In this document: one piece after another, positions 8,733 through 17,507 of the stretch
Layout: every line of letters begins with the position of its first letter
Position numbering within the stretch: the first letter of the stretch is position 1
Assembly (NCBI RefSeq): GCF_042610425.1
Contig: NZ_JBGJZM010000001.1
Coordinates: 1,054,001 to 1,118,000, forward strand
Source of the DNA: Ectobacillus sp042610425
GTDB lineage: Bacteria; Bacillota; Bacilli; Bacillales; Bacillaceae_G
Reading direction: 5' to 3'
DNA: 64,000 nucleotides
Position numbers and translations under genes: made by a program
The notes under the pieces: generated by a model
Seen by the model: only the letters and a program-made list of their open reading frames with translations
Told to the model about the DNA's origin: nothing
The model's database searches: none

Positions 8733-9034
8733 TGTATCCATCTCCAATAAATTGAATTGCTATATCAAAAACAATAACGCTAGTGAATAGTAATCGCAAG
8801 ATATATGCATGATTTGGGGAAGAAACGGATTGGTCTACGTCTCTTAAAAAGGTATTTTGATTTTGTTAGAGATAATCTATTAAATGTAAAGTAGTGGTAG
8901 TTAAGAGTGAAAAAACATTTTACCTATATCTATTGTGTATTCGAATGAAATTTATTATTAATTAACTACAAAATAGATTAAGTATAGAGTATGATTATAG
9001 AGTACTAGGAAGTTACAAACAGGGGGATTAAAAG
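8733..9034. other. Divergent promoter region, hydrolase and deacetylase genes
   Basis: About 300 AT-rich bases between two divergent genes. I see no clear paired -35/-10 boxes, operator palindrome or hidden coding frame. A TATGAT near 8988 could be the -10 of the deacetylase gene, but this is weak. Confidence 0.3.
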
Positions 9035-9850
9035 ATGATTAGCTTGAAAAAAGTAGGAATGCTTGCAATCCTGTGTATGGGTGTTTTCTCAGTCGCTGTA
9101 GGTTGTTCTTCTAATCAAAAAACAGCAGCTGCTGCAAGTGAAACGAAAACACAAACGGTTCAGGAACTTGCTACAATTCCTACATCGAGTTCTTTGAAGG
9201 AAGAACCGGTGCAATTTAATGGTCAAATTCGAAAAGTAGCATACTTAACTTTTGATGATGGCCCAGGTAAATTTACAGCCCAAGTATTGGACATTTTGAA
9301 ACAAAACAATATTAAGGCAACTTTTTTCCTAATTGGTTCTCATGCTGAGCAGTACAAAGATCTTGTGCAAAGAGAAGTAAAAGAAGGAAATTATGTGGGC
9401 ATGCATAGTATGTCGCATGATTATAAAAAGTTGTATGTTCAAGGCGATTTTGTTAATGAAATGGAAGAAGATCAACAACTAATTAAAAAAATCTCTGGGG
9501 TGGAATCTCATTTAGTACGTCCACCATATGGATCTATGCCTGGTTTAAATCAACAATTGCGTGATAAAGTGGCGGATGCTCATTTAAAGATTTGGGATTG
9601 GACGATTGATTCTTTGGACTGGAAATATAATAAAGTACCCGCGGATAAATCAGTTCCTGCTATTGTACAAAATGTTGTATCGCAAGCTAAAGGAAATCGT
9701 GAAGTTATTCTTATGCATGATATTCATCAACAATCTTTAGATGCGCTTCCTGCAGTTATTAAGGCGGTTAAAGACAAGGGCTATGAATTTGAAGTGTATA
9801 GTGATCAAGAACATTTCAGCCTGAATTTTTGGCACGACAATCGGTTATAA
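9035..9850 (+). CDS. Polysaccharide deacetylase lipoprotein (peptidoglycan N-acetylglucosamine deacetylase family)
   Basis: A 271-residue lipoprotein (lipobox VAVGC) carrying a NodB-homology domain. All five catalytic motifs of carbohydrate esterase 4 are visible: TFDDGPG, HSMSH (the zinc His pair), RPPYGS, DWTIDSLDW and ILMHDIH. Enzymes of this group remove acetyl groups from cell-wall glycans and give lysozyme resistance, or act during sporulation. A GGGGG ribosome binding site precedes the ATG. It stands alone, closed by a strong terminator. Whether GlcNAc or MurNAc is the target cannot be decided. Confidence 0.88.
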   Translation: MISLKKVGMLAILCMGVFSVAVGCSSNQKTAAAASETKTQTVQELATIPTSSSLKEEPVQFNGQIRKVAYLTFDDGPGKFTAQVLDILKQNNIKATFFLIGSHAEQYKDLVQREVKEGNYVGMHSMSHDYKKLYVQGDFVNEMEEDQQLIKKISGVESHLVRPPYGSMPGLNQQLRDKVADAHLKIWDWTIDSLDWKYNKVPADKSVPAIVQNVVSQAKGNREVILMHDIHQQSLDALPAVIKAVKDKGYEFEVYSDQEHFSLNFWHDNRL

Positions 9851-9876
9851 AAAGACACTTCTATTATACTTCCTCC

Positions 9877-9913
9877 AAAAAAGGCCTTTACAAAAAGTAA
9901 AGGCCTTTTTTGG
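9877..9913 (+). terminator. Terminator after the deacetylase gene
   Basis: A perfect stem, AAAAAAGGCCTTTA with TAAAGGCCTTTTTT, around a 7-base loop. The A and T tracts on either side suit termination in both directions, including the converging HD-domain gene. Confidence 0.92.
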
Positions 9914-9951
9914 GTATATTTGTTATGGACTATCATCAAATTAAGTTTACC

Positions 9952-10530
9952 TTATTCGTGAACTAGTTTTCTGCAATTAGTATGGTTAGTTGGAGTATTC
10001 TTCATAGAAATCAGAGAGCCATTTAGATAACATTCTATCATTTCATCCAAACGTCGTATGGCACTAAGTGCCTTTTCTTGAGAAATTCTGCGATAATGAT
10101 GGTTTCCACCTAGCTCTTCATCCATTTCATCTGCTGTTTTTACAATTTGCTGTAGTGTGCTTCTTTGTATAATAGCGCCGGGTAAGTATGAATCGGTATG
10201 AAGTAATATAGCGAGTGAAATTTCTTTCGCATCTTTTGGATTTTCTCCTAAACGAATAAGTAGTTTATGTGCACGTTCAGCGCCTTTAATCGCATGAATA
10301 TCGTTCTTCTTATATAAATCATAGTCCCATTTACCATTATTGTACCAAGTATAATGTCCGATATCATGTAAGAATCCTGCTTTTGTAGCTAAATCTACAG
10401 AAATGTTATGTTCCTTTGCTAAGTGAAACGCATGATAGGCAACAGATAAGGCATGCACCATACCGGATCGATTTACATACTTCTGGACAATACGATGACT
10501 ATATAATTGTTCTAACGTTACGTTACGCAT
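9952..10530 (-). CDS. HD-domain phosphohydrolase
   Basis: A 192-residue cytoplasmic protein with the HD metal-binding pattern: a first His in HALSVAYHA, the HD pair in GFLHDIGHY, and a later histidine/aspartate segment (LLHTDS, TADEMDE). HD proteins cleave phosphate esters of nucleotides and related compounds. The ATG is preceded by AAAGGAGAG. No fused nucleotidyltransferase or sensor domain is present, and the substrate is unknown. The gene is monocistronic. Confidence 0.75.
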   Translation of the reverse strand: MRNVTLEQLYSHRIVQKYVNRSGMVHALSVAYHAFHLAKEHNISVDLATKAGFLHDIGHYTWYNNGKWDYDLYKKNDIHAIKGAERAHKLLIRLGENPKDAKEISLAILLHTDSYLPGAIIQRSTLQQIVKTADEMDEELGGNHHYRRISQEKALSAIRRLDEMIECYLNGSLISMKNTPTNHTNCRKLVHE

Positions 10531-10840
10531 ATCATTCGCTCTCCTTTGCTACATAATTTTTCCCCTTATTTTATTCATGTTTATTTTCCCGCATATTTCC
10601 GAAAAATTAGTTAGAATTCGTTAATATATTCAGAACATTGTACTGTATTACAGCTGTTTCGTAAAGTATTTTCATTCCATTTTCCTTATTTAAAACTGGA
10701 AAAAGTATGTATGTTTCGATGAAAGTAAAACGTGGCAATAAAGGAAGACAAAGATTTGCCTATAACAGTTCGAATTTGTTTGTATAGTATTTGCAGATTG
10801 GTGAAAACTAACGTGGATAACTGTGAAGGAGAGTGCTTGA
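10531..10840. other. Intergenic region between divergent HD and YckD-like genes
   Basis: Roughly 310 bases of AT-rich sequence that must carry the two divergent promoters. No convincing promoter pair, hairpin or coding remnant was recognised. Confidence 0.3.
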
Positions 10841-11155
10841 ATGAAAATTTTATCTTCAATACTTGTTTTGCTGATTATGCTGTTTGGCGGGCAAGACTTT
10901 GCACATGCTAATGAAATGAAACCGGAAAAAGTTCTTACAGCTGAGCAGAAAAAAGAGATTGCATCGTTGCAACGTGATATTTTAACAAAAAGGAAAGAAA
11001 TCATATCCAAGTATGTAAAGTATGGAGTGATTACAAAGGAAAAGGGCGATGCAATGATTGTTCATTTACAAGAACACTACGATACTCTTGAGAAAAATGG
11101 TTTTATTCATAAAAGAGATAAACACCATCAACATATAAAAGAGAATACCCCATAA
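10841..11155 (+). CDS. Small secreted protein, YckD/DUF2680-like
   Basis: A 104-residue exported protein with a signal peptide ending near FAHA-NE. The mature part is a charged helix-forming segment (LTAEQKKEIASLQRD) followed by YGVITKEKGDAM, a pattern shared with the Bacillus YckD family. The C-terminus is His-rich (HKRDKHHQH) and might bind metal. The start is supported by GAAGGAGAG just upstream. Its function is not known. Confidence 0.65.
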   Translation: MKILSSILVLLIMLFGGQDFAHANEMKPEKVLTAEQKKEIASLQRDILTKRKEIISKYVKYGVITKEKGDAMIVHLQEHYDTLEKNGFIHKRDKHHQHIKENTP

Positions 11156-11172
11156 AGAAAGAGGTTTGTTTC

Positions 11173-11215
11173 AAGAAGGACACTGAAAAAATTCATTTAG
11201 TGCCCTTTTTTCATG
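11173..11215 (+). terminator. Likely terminator of the YckD-like gene
   Basis: An imperfect stem (AGGACACT against AGTGCCCT, one mismatch) is followed immediately by a run of six T. Confidence 0.6.
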
Positions 11216-11272
11216 GATGTGCAAGATTTTTCTCCCTTATTCTAAGAGTTCTACCATTTGCTTTAATAAGAA

Positions 11273-11313
11273 AACAGGTATCGTTCTCTGTATGTATGAG
11301 AACGATACCTGTT
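11273..11313. repeat. Perfect 16-bp inverted repeat
   Basis: The arm AACAGGTATCGTTCTC (11273-11288) is exactly complementary to GAGAACGATACCTGTT (11298-11313) around a 9-base loop. It has no strong T run, lies between two other hairpins, and is not explained by any gene. Confidence 0.75.
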
Positions 11314-11335
11314 CATCTGTATGGGACCTTTTTAA

Positions 11336-11360
11336 TGCTCTCATTTCGAGAGCACTTTTT
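11336..11360 (+). terminator. Second terminator-like hairpin before the DUF3055-like gene
   Basis: The stem TGCTCTC/GAGAGCA has a 5-base loop and is followed by CTTTTT on the plus strand. It would also block rightward transcription into the converging gene. Confidence 0.7.
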
Positions 11361-11376
11361 CCTGGCTTTTCCTTAC

Positions 11377-11667
11377 TTAATACTGATCAGCATGGAGTTC
11401 TTGCCCTAACAAATAAGTTAAAAATCTTCCTACTTCCTTTGTATCTTCAGGGTGTACACCGAGCTTAGGTGCCCAATAGCTCGTATTCGGTATATCGTCA
11501 TCACACAACAGAGCCATACGTTCACTTTGAAGAGAGACGACCATTGCTTTCCCTAAAAACTTCACAGAATAGATGATAGTTAAGTCATAGCGATGATTAC
11601 CAGCTGAAATACAGTAGTAATGAATGTTTTGCCGTTCATTTTCTTCTGACAAGATATCAAAGTTCAT
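11377..11667 (-). CDS. Small conserved protein, DUF3055/SAV0927-like
   Basis: A 96-residue cytoplasmic protein. The core YDLTIIYSVKFLGKAMVVSL, followed by SERMALLCDDD, resembles a family of short Firmicute proteins of unknown function (DUF3055-like, by memory of the pattern). ATG 11667 is chosen because AAAGGAG lies 9 bases upstream; an in-frame GTG three codons earlier is too close. It has no signal peptide or membrane segment. The function is unknown. Confidence 0.55.
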   Translation of the reverse strand: MNFDILSEENERQNIHYYCISAGNHRYDLTIIYSVKFLGKAMVVSLQSERMALLCDDDIPNTSYWAPKLGVHPEDTKEVGRFLTYLLGQELHADQY

Positions 11668-11901
11668 TCTTACCACTCCTTTTTAATTGTCTCTTGCGTA
11701 ATAGGCTGCTGAAGATTCCATAATTTGTGTACGATTGTTAAAAATATGGCGACTTGTACACATTATTACGTAATTTTATAAATTCGCCATAGAGTATAGT
11801 ATATTCCTTCTATGTCACAAAAATGTTACTTTTGGACTCAGGGAACGGGCCAAAAAAAAAGGGAACTTATTTACGAAGAGACAGAAATAGTTCTTCCTAT
11901 G

Positions 11902-12161
11902 CTAGGTATATAATTGTGTATACATAGGGATTGATTTCAGCATCATTATTTAAATAAAGAGCAGCTTTCTTCTTAAAGGGATTATCAACAATTACTACAT
12001 CGAATCAGTCCGGTTTCGCTTAATAGTAAGCACATTGTGCAGATGAGATAACCACCTCCAATAATTAGAACATCGCATGTAACATCCTCCTCTAAGGAGG
12101 GATATTGAGGAGCATTTGGAAATATAGTTGGCCAGTACAATGTTCCTGATTGTAGATTCAT
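11902..12161 (-). pseudogene. Decayed FAD-dependent oxidoreductase (DAO family), N-terminal remnant
   Basis: On the minus strand an ATG at 12161 opens a 58-codon frame containing LYWPTIFPNAPQYPSL and CDVLIIGGG, the lead-in and FAD-binding start of D-amino-acid-oxidase-type enzymes. After LLLSETGL the frame breaks near 12002; restoring one base continues it as DVVIVDNPFKKKAALYLNND, the expected end of the second beta strand, before a TAG at 11904. The glycine loop is already damaged (GGGYLIC). Normal family members are several hundred residues, so about four fifths of the gene is missing. Confidence 0.75.
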
Positions 12162-12396
12162 CTAGTGTCACCCCATTCTTAATTGCTAGCCATTCTGTTC
12201 ATTATCGTTGCCGAAAAAGGAATTGATATGCATGCATTTCGGTTTTGAGAATTGATCCTAAAATAATTGGATTACTAAACCACAAAGAATTTTTACGCAT
12301 ATTTGTACATGTATTTCAATACTATTTAGTGAATGAATAATTTCAGGAATAAGTTAACGTCTGCGTTATATAAAATTGTATAAGAGGAGTGAGAAG
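12162..12396. other. Intergenic sequence upstream of the DUF4870 gene
   Basis: An AT-rich stretch holding the old ribosome binding site region of the pseudogene and, presumably, the promoter of the DUF4870 gene. No palindrome or further gene remnant was recognised. Confidence 0.3.
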
Positions 12397-12750
12397 ATGA
12401 CAGAAAAGGAATTAATAAAAGAAGAGAAATTATGGGGGATGTTTGCACATCTCTCCTCGCTAGCTGGATTTTTTACAGGAATTGGATTTATTGTTGGGCC
12501 ATTAATTGTGTGGTTAGTAAAGAAAGACGAGAGTGCGTTTGTAGATAGTGAGGGGAAGGAATCATTAAATTTTCAAATTAGTATGCTCATTTATTATATT
12601 GTTGCAGGCCTACTTTCTCTTGTATTAATCGGTCTCATTCTTATCCCTATTCTGGCGGTGTATCAACTTGTTATTGCTATTATCGCAGCGGTTAAAGCAA
12701 AGGATGGTCAACACTTTCGTTACCCTCTTACTATTCGTTTTATCAAATAA
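12397..12750 (+). CDS. DUF4870 (Tic20-like) membrane protein
   Basis: A 117-residue protein with three hydrophobic segments: LAGFFTGIGFIVGPLIVWLV, then about 60-85 and 88-105. The motif FVDSEGKESLNFQ between them is the hallmark of DUF4870 proteins, distantly related to Tic20. Such proteins sit in the cytoplasmic membrane with unknown roles. ATG 12397 is used because AGAGGAGTGAG precedes it; the upstream in-frame extension has no ribosome binding site. It is monocistronic. Confidence 0.85.
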   Translation: MTEKELIKEEKLWGMFAHLSSLAGFFTGIGFIVGPLIVWLVKKDESAFVDSEGKESLNFQISMLIYYIVAGLLSLVLIGLILIPILAVYQLVIAIIAAVKAKDGQHFRYPLTIRFIK

Positions 12751-12770
12751 AATAGTATTCTAGTGTTCTA

Positions 12771-12801
12771 AAACTTCGGCAGTTATGCCGGAGTTTTTTT
12801 T
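12771..12801 (+). terminator. Terminator after the DUF4870 gene
   Basis: The stem ACTTCGGC/GCCGGAGT (one G-U) with a 6-base loop is followed by a run of eight T. Confidence 0.85.
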
Positions 12802-12885
12802 ATAAAAGGTAATAGATGTTGAGGAATTTTATGATAACAAGAAGTAGAAAAGTTATTGTATAATATTCTCGTGAAAATACAATTC

Positions 12886-12900
12886 TGTAAGCGCTTTACA
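12886..12900 (+). promoter_or_regulatory. cre-like palindrome upstream of livJ
   Basis: TGTAAGCGCTTTACA is almost the catabolite responsive element bound by CcpA, but has one extra base in the right half relative to the 14-base consensus. It lies about 20 bases after a TATAAT at 12859-12864. A CcpA effect on the liv operon is plausible but unproven. Confidence 0.4.
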
Positions 12901-13037
12901 TAATGAATTTGCGAGAAACCCATGATAGAACTATTTATTTTATAGTAGAGAATGTGGAGTATAGCAGAATTTGTCGTAAATTATTTGTGAATTAGTGTTG
13001 TACAAAAACAATAAATCTTTTATTATTAAATTAAATA

Positions 13038-13062
13038 TTCTAAATATTTTAAATATTTAGAA
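13038..13062 (+). promoter_or_regulatory. Perfect 11-bp inverted repeat just upstream of livJ
   Basis: TTCTAAATATT and AATATTTAGAA are exact complements separated by three bases, ending 11 bases before the livJ ribosome binding site. The overlapping AATATTCTAAATATT (13034-13048) resembles the CodY box with three mismatches. CodY controls branched-chain amino acid transport in Bacillus, so this is a candidate operator. Confidence 0.45.
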
Positions 13063-13087
13063 GAAATAATAAATAGGAGGGTTACAT

Positions 13088-14287
13088 GTGTTATTAAAAA
13101 AAGAGATGTCATTTGTTCTAGCAGCTTCACTCGTATTCGGAATTTTGGCTGGATGTGGAAAAACAGATCAAGCATCTAGTTCAGCTTCGGGTGGAACTGG
13201 ACAAGTTATTAAAATTGCAACGCAGTCTCCTTTGTCAGGTTCAAGTGCAACATCAGGTGAAGCAATTGAACTAGGAGCAAAATTGAAAGTTGAGGACGCA
13301 AAAGAAGAATTTAAGAAACTAGGATATGATTTACAATTTGTTCCTTATGATGATCAAGGTGATCCTAAAAAAGGTGCAGCAAACGCTCAGCTTATAGCTT
13401 CAGATGCACAAATTCTTGGAGTGGTTGGTCATTTAAATTCAGGTGTTGCCATTCCATCATCTGAAGTGTATGAAAAAAATAATATTGTCATGGTATCTCC
13501 TTCTAATACAGCAACTGCAGTTACTGACAGAGGGTTAAAAACAGTTAATCGCATATGTGCACGCGATGATTTCCAAGGACCTGCGGGAGCAGATTATGCA
13601 ATGAAAACATTGAACGCAAAGAAAATTTTCGTTATCGACGATAAAACAGCATATGGTTCTGGTCTTGCTAAAGAATTTGGAGATGCTGTAAAGAAAAACG
13701 GCGGAACATTAGCTGGTACTGAATCCATTACAGTTGGTGAAAAAGATTTCAGCGGCGTATTAAATAAAGTAAAAGCTTCCAATGCAGATTTGATATTTTT
13801 TGGGGGATTATACGCTGAGGGTGGCTTAATTGTAAAGCAAGCTCGTGACAAAGGCATTACAGCTCCAATTCTTGGCGGAGATGCAATCGATTCAAAATCA
13901 ATGGTAGACATAGCTGGTACAAGTATTGTTGATACTTATTTTACATCAGTAGCAGCAGATGTAACGAAAACTGCTGAAGGTAAAAAGTTTGCAGATGCAT
14001 ATAAGCAAAAATTTAATAAGGATGTAGAAGGATACTCAGCATATGGATATGATTCAGCAGGCGTTCTGCTTCAAGGGCTTAAAGATGCAATTGCAGCAAA
14101 TGGAAATAAGCTTCCTTCTCGTCAACAAGTAGCAGAATCCGTACGTAAAATACAAGATTATCAAGGTGTTGTAACAAAAGTTGGATTTGATAGTAAAGGT
14201 GATAATAAGTTCGCTAAAGTTTATATTTATAAGTTTGATGGAGCAAAATATCCTGGCGTACAACAAGGAGAAATAGAAAAGAAATAA
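13088..14287 (+). CDS. livJ: Branched-chain amino acid ABC transporter substrate-binding lipoprotein
   Basis: A 399-residue lipoprotein (lipobox ILAGC) of the Leu/Ile/Val-binding type. The type I periplasmic-binding fold is seen as IKIATQSPLSGSSATSGEAI, then VVGHLNSGVAIPSSEVYEKN and KIFVIDDKTAYGSGLAKEFG. The start is the GTG at 13088, seven bases after AGGAGGG; the ATG two bases earlier runs into a stop after three codons. It captures branched-chain amino acids (or a related ligand) outside the membrane for LivHMGF. A longer gap before livH suggests it is made in excess. Confidence 0.88.
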   Translation: MLLKKEMSFVLAASLVFGILAGCGKTDQASSSASGGTGQVIKIATQSPLSGSSATSGEAIELGAKLKVEDAKEEFKKLGYDLQFVPYDDQGDPKKGAANAQLIASDAQILGVVGHLNSGVAIPSSEVYEKNNIVMVSPSNTATAVTDRGLKTVNRICARDDFQGPAGADYAMKTLNAKKIFVIDDKTAYGSGLAKEFGDAVKKNGGTLAGTESITVGEKDFSGVLNKVKASNADLIFFGGLYAEGGLIVKQARDKGITAPILGGDAIDSKSMVDIAGTSIVDTYFTSVAADVTKTAEGKKFADAYKQKFNKDVEGYSAYGYDSAGVLLQGLKDAIAANGNKLPSRQQVAESVRKIQDYQGVVTKVGFDSKGDNKFAKVYIYKFDGAKYPGVQQGEIEKK

Positions 14288-14444
14288 GCTTGGAGAGCGG
14301 GTACAAGAATCTTTGTACCTGCTTATATTATATTTTTCTTTTATTTCTAAAAAAAGAAATATGTGATTATACAGATTAATTAGAACAAGTGCGGCATAGG
14401 AGGGTATTCCGTACTAATAGATAAATAGAAAGCGAGGAACAAGC

Positions 14445-15431
14445 ATGCTGAACGCAATATTGAATACTTTACCACAAGTTCTGATCGACGGTTTAACGCT
14501 GGGCTCTGTATATGCCACAATTGCCTTAGGGTATACGATGGTATATGGAATCTTGGAGCTGATTAACTTTGCACATGGAGAAATCTTCATGAGTGGAGCT
14601 TTTATCGGGACCGGTCTTTTACTTGTGATGACAGGATTCGGTTGGTTAGGAGCGATGCCGGCAATTTTAGCTCTTATTCTTGTGGTAGTAGTAGCTGGGG
14701 TAATAACCGGATTTTTAGGAATGGGAATTGAGAGGGTGGCTTACCGGCCATTACGAACTGCGCCAAAGCTAATTACACTCATTACAGCAATTGGAGTTTC
14801 CTTTTTGCTGCAAGATATCGTTCGTTTTATTACTGAACTTCGACAAGGAAATTACATTGTAACTGGACCTTCCTTATTTACAGATAAGGTTTCCATTCAA
14901 GCTTCTCATCTCTTACCGATGTTTAGTGATGCACAGCTAAAGTCATCTTCTATTATTCTCATTCTAATAGCAATTGTAATGATGATTTCTTTAGATTTTT
15001 TCGTTAACCGGACGAAATGGGGAATCGCAATGCGTGCTGTGGCGCTTGATCGTGAAACAGCGTCATTAATGTCCATTAATGTAAACAAGGTAATATCGTT
15101 AACGTTTTTTATTGGATCTGGACTTGGAGGAGCAACAGGGGTATTATTTGCCATGCAATATGGAACAATTGATCCGTATATTGGATTTATTTTAGGATTA
15201 AAGGCATTTACAGCTGCTGTAATGGGTGGGATTGGTAATATTCGGGGAGCCATGGTAGGCGGTATACTATTAGGAATTCTTGAAATGTTTGCAGCAACGA
15301 ATCTTACTATATTTACAGGCGGATTATTTGGATCCGAGTATAAAGATGTGTTTGCGTTTATTATCCTAATTTTAATTCTTATTTTTAAGCCAGAAGGAAT
15401 TTTTGGCAAAGCAGTCACAGAGAAAGTGTAG
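14445..15431 (+). CDS. livH: Branched-chain amino acid ABC transporter permease LivH
   Basis: A 328-residue membrane protein with about eight hydrophobic segments. It shows the LivH pattern GLTLGSVYATIALGYTMVYG near the start, NFAHGEIFM after it, and AFTAAVMGGIGNIRGAMVGG in the last third, the region contacting the ATPases. ATG 14445 follows GCGAGGAAC. Its stop is followed within ten bases by livM, showing one operon. It pairs with LivM as the channel. Confidence 0.92.
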   Translation: MLNAILNTLPQVLIDGLTLGSVYATIALGYTMVYGILELINFAHGEIFMSGAFIGTGLLLVMTGFGWLGAMPAILALILVVVVAGVITGFLGMGIERVAYRPLRTAPKLITLITAIGVSFLLQDIVRFITELRQGNYIVTGPSLFTDKVSIQASHLLPMFSDAQLKSSSIILILIAIVMMISLDFFVNRTKWGIAMRAVALDRETASLMSINVNKVISLTFFIGSGLGGATGVLFAMQYGTIDPYIGFILGLKAFTAAVMGGIGNIRGAMVGGILLGILEMFAATNLTIFTGGLFGSEYKDVFAFIILILILIFKPEGIFGKAVTEKV

Positions 15432-15440
15432 GTGATACGC

Positions 15441-16706
15441 ATGTTAAAATTCAAACAAAACAAGCTATTACAAGGTGTATTACTTGCCTTATATATTGTA
15501 ATTACGTCAGCCAGCTTATATTTTTCACAAAAGTCCGTTATTGCCTTTTTATTACTTCTTTTTTCTCTCTTGTTACTTTATTACACTAGCTTTACAACAA
15601 GAATAAAATGGATGATTGGTCTCGTGGAATTATTTTTGGTAGTACCATTTGCTGCAAGCGGTGGGCAAGCTTATCAATCTTATATGGAAGTCGCTACTTT
15701 AGTAGGAATTTATGTTGCAATGGCATTAGGATTAAATATTGTAGTTGGATTTGCTGGTCTTCTCGACCTAGGGTTTATTGCTTTCTTTGCAGTTGGAGCT
15801 TATACGTACGGAATCTTTTCTACTGCACAGGCAAGTAACTTTATGCCATTTGGTCATTATCCGTTATCTGGTGAAAGCTTCTGGATTTTTATCCTCATAG
15901 GAGGCTTTATCGCAGCCCTTTTCGGTATATTACTAGGAATTCCGGTTTTGCGTGTGAAAGGGGATTATTTAGCGATTGTAACGTTAGGGTTTGGTGAAAT
16001 AATTCGCATTATATTTAATAATTTGGATAAACCAGTTAATATTACGAACGGGGCAATGGGCTTGACATCGATTCAAGCGCCTCAGCTTTTTGGTATTAGC
16101 TTTAGTAATGCTAGTCAATTTTATTACGTAGTACTTGTTATTTTACTATTCGTAATTTTTGCAGTCAGACGTCTTGAATACTCAAAAGTTGGACGTTCTT
16201 GGAAGGCAGTACGAGAAAATGAAATTGCTGCACAGGCGATGGGAATTCATCTTGTACGAACGAAGTTGCTTGCTTTCGCAATTGGTGCATCTTTTTCAGG
16301 AATGATGGGAGTTGTGTTTGCGGCTAAGCAGATGTTTATAGATCCTACTAGTTTTACGATGATAGAGTCTACAACCATCCTCGTAATGGTACTACTAGGT
16401 GGGATGGGAAGTGTTCCTGGTGTTATTCTCGGCGCAGCAGTAGTTACGATTTTAAATTTACAAGTACTTGCAGAGCTAACGAACTATTTAAATGCACTAA
16501 CACAAAATGGAACCATAAATATTCCAGATGCACTCTCTCCAGCAAAAATGCAACGTTTCATTTTCGGCGGTATTCTCATTCTATTTGCCTTGTATCGATC
16601 TCAAGGATTAATCCCAGCAAAAAATCCAACTTTTAATAAAGCAGAGCTGGAAAAAACAACGAAACAAGAAAATGCGAAAATTGAGGAAAAAGCATTTGGA
16701 GCATAG
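15441..16706 (+). CDS. livM: Branched-chain amino acid ABC transporter permease LivM
   Basis: A 421-residue membrane protein with about ten hydrophobic segments. LivM hallmarks are ALGLNIVVGFAGLLDLGF, LRVKGDYLAIVTLGFGEI, VRENEIAAQAMGI and LGGMGSVPGVILGA. ATG 15441 is preferred because TAGGTG precedes it by six bases; the GTG at 15432 would abut the livH stop without a ribosome binding site. An N-terminal extension of roughly 80 residues before the conserved core, rich in Leu/Phe, is typical of longer LivM forms. Confidence 0.92.
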   Translation: MLKFKQNKLLQGVLLALYIVITSASLYFSQKSVIAFLLLLFSLLLLYYTSFTTRIKWMIGLVELFLVVPFAASGGQAYQSYMEVATLVGIYVAMALGLNIVVGFAGLLDLGFIAFFAVGAYTYGIFSTAQASNFMPFGHYPLSGESFWIFILIGGFIAALFGILLGIPVLRVKGDYLAIVTLGFGEIIRIIFNNLDKPVNITNGAMGLTSIQAPQLFGISFSNASQFYYVVLVILLFVIFAVRRLEYSKVGRSWKAVRENEIAAQAMGIHLVRTKLLAFAIGASFSGMMGVVFAAKQMFIDPTSFTMIESTTILVMVLLGGMGSVPGVILGAAVVTILNLQVLAELTNYLNALTQNGTINIPDALSPAKMQRFIFGGILILFALYRSQGLIPAKNPTFNKAELEKTTKQENAKIEEKAFGA

Positions 16707-16717
16707 GAGGTGCCAAG

Positions 16718-17491
16718 ATGATTTTAACAGTTAAAAATGTAACAAAACGCTTTGGCGGTCTTACGGCAGTGAAATCAATTGATATGACTGTTGAAAAAGG
16801 CTCCATTACAGCAGTGATAGGTCCAAATGGTGCAGGTAAGACAACTTTCTTTAATATGGTCACAGGTGTATATAAGCCAGATGAGGGGGAAATTATCCTT
16901 GATTCGAAACCATTAGTCGGTTTAAAACCTCATAGTATTTCTCGAGCTGGTATTGCTCGTACATTTCAAAATATTCGACTTTTTAATAATATTACCGTCC
17001 TTGAAAATGTCATGGTCGGTGCGCACAATCATTTAAAGAGCACATTTGTAGGGGTATTATTAGACTTACCCCATGTAAAGCGGGAAGAAAAAGAGGCACA
17101 ACGCGAAGCATTTCGTCTTCTTACCTATGTAGGACTTGGTGATTACTTAAATGAGGAGGCCCAAAATTTACCGTACGGTGCACAGCGTAGGCTAGAGATT
17201 GCTCGGGCTCTTGCTTCTAAGCCGAAGGTTCTTTTACTTGATGAGCCAGCTGCTGGTATGAATCCAAAAGAAACAAGGGAGCTAACGGATTTAATTTTTC
17301 GTATTCGAGAAGAATTAGGGATTACCATTATTTTGATTGAGCACGATATGAAGCTTATTATGAAGATTTCAGAGCATATCATTGTTCTTGATCATGGTGA
17401 AAAAATTGCAGAAGGTAAACCAGAAGAAATTCGAAATAATCCAAAGGTAATCGAAGCTTATCTTGGAAAGAGCGCAGTGGCGGCAGAGTAA
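16718..17491 (+). CDS. livG: Branched-chain amino acid ABC transporter ATPase LivG
   Basis: A 257-residue ATPase with Walker A (GPNGAGKTT), Q-loop FQNIRLFNN, signature LPYGAQRRLEIARAL, Walker B LLLDEPAAGMNP and switch His in IEHDMKL. The signature LPYGxQRRLEIARAL and the phrase AAGMNPKET are characteristic of LivG. It sits 12 bases after livM with an AGGAGG ribosome binding site. LivG and LivF form the ATPase pair energising uptake. Confidence 0.93.
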   Translation: MILTVKNVTKRFGGLTAVKSIDMTVEKGSITAVIGPNGAGKTTFFNMVTGVYKPDEGEIILDSKPLVGLKPHSISRAGIARTFQNIRLFNNITVLENVMVGAHNHLKSTFVGVLLDLPHVKREEKEAQREAFRLLTYVGLGDYLNEEAQNLPYGAQRRLEIARALASKPKVLLLDEPAAGMNPKETRELTDLIFRIREELGITIILIEHDMKLIMKISEHIIVLDHGEKIAEGKPEEIRNNPKVIEAYLGKSAVAAE

Positions 17492-17507
17492 AGGAGGAAT
17501 AGAAGCA

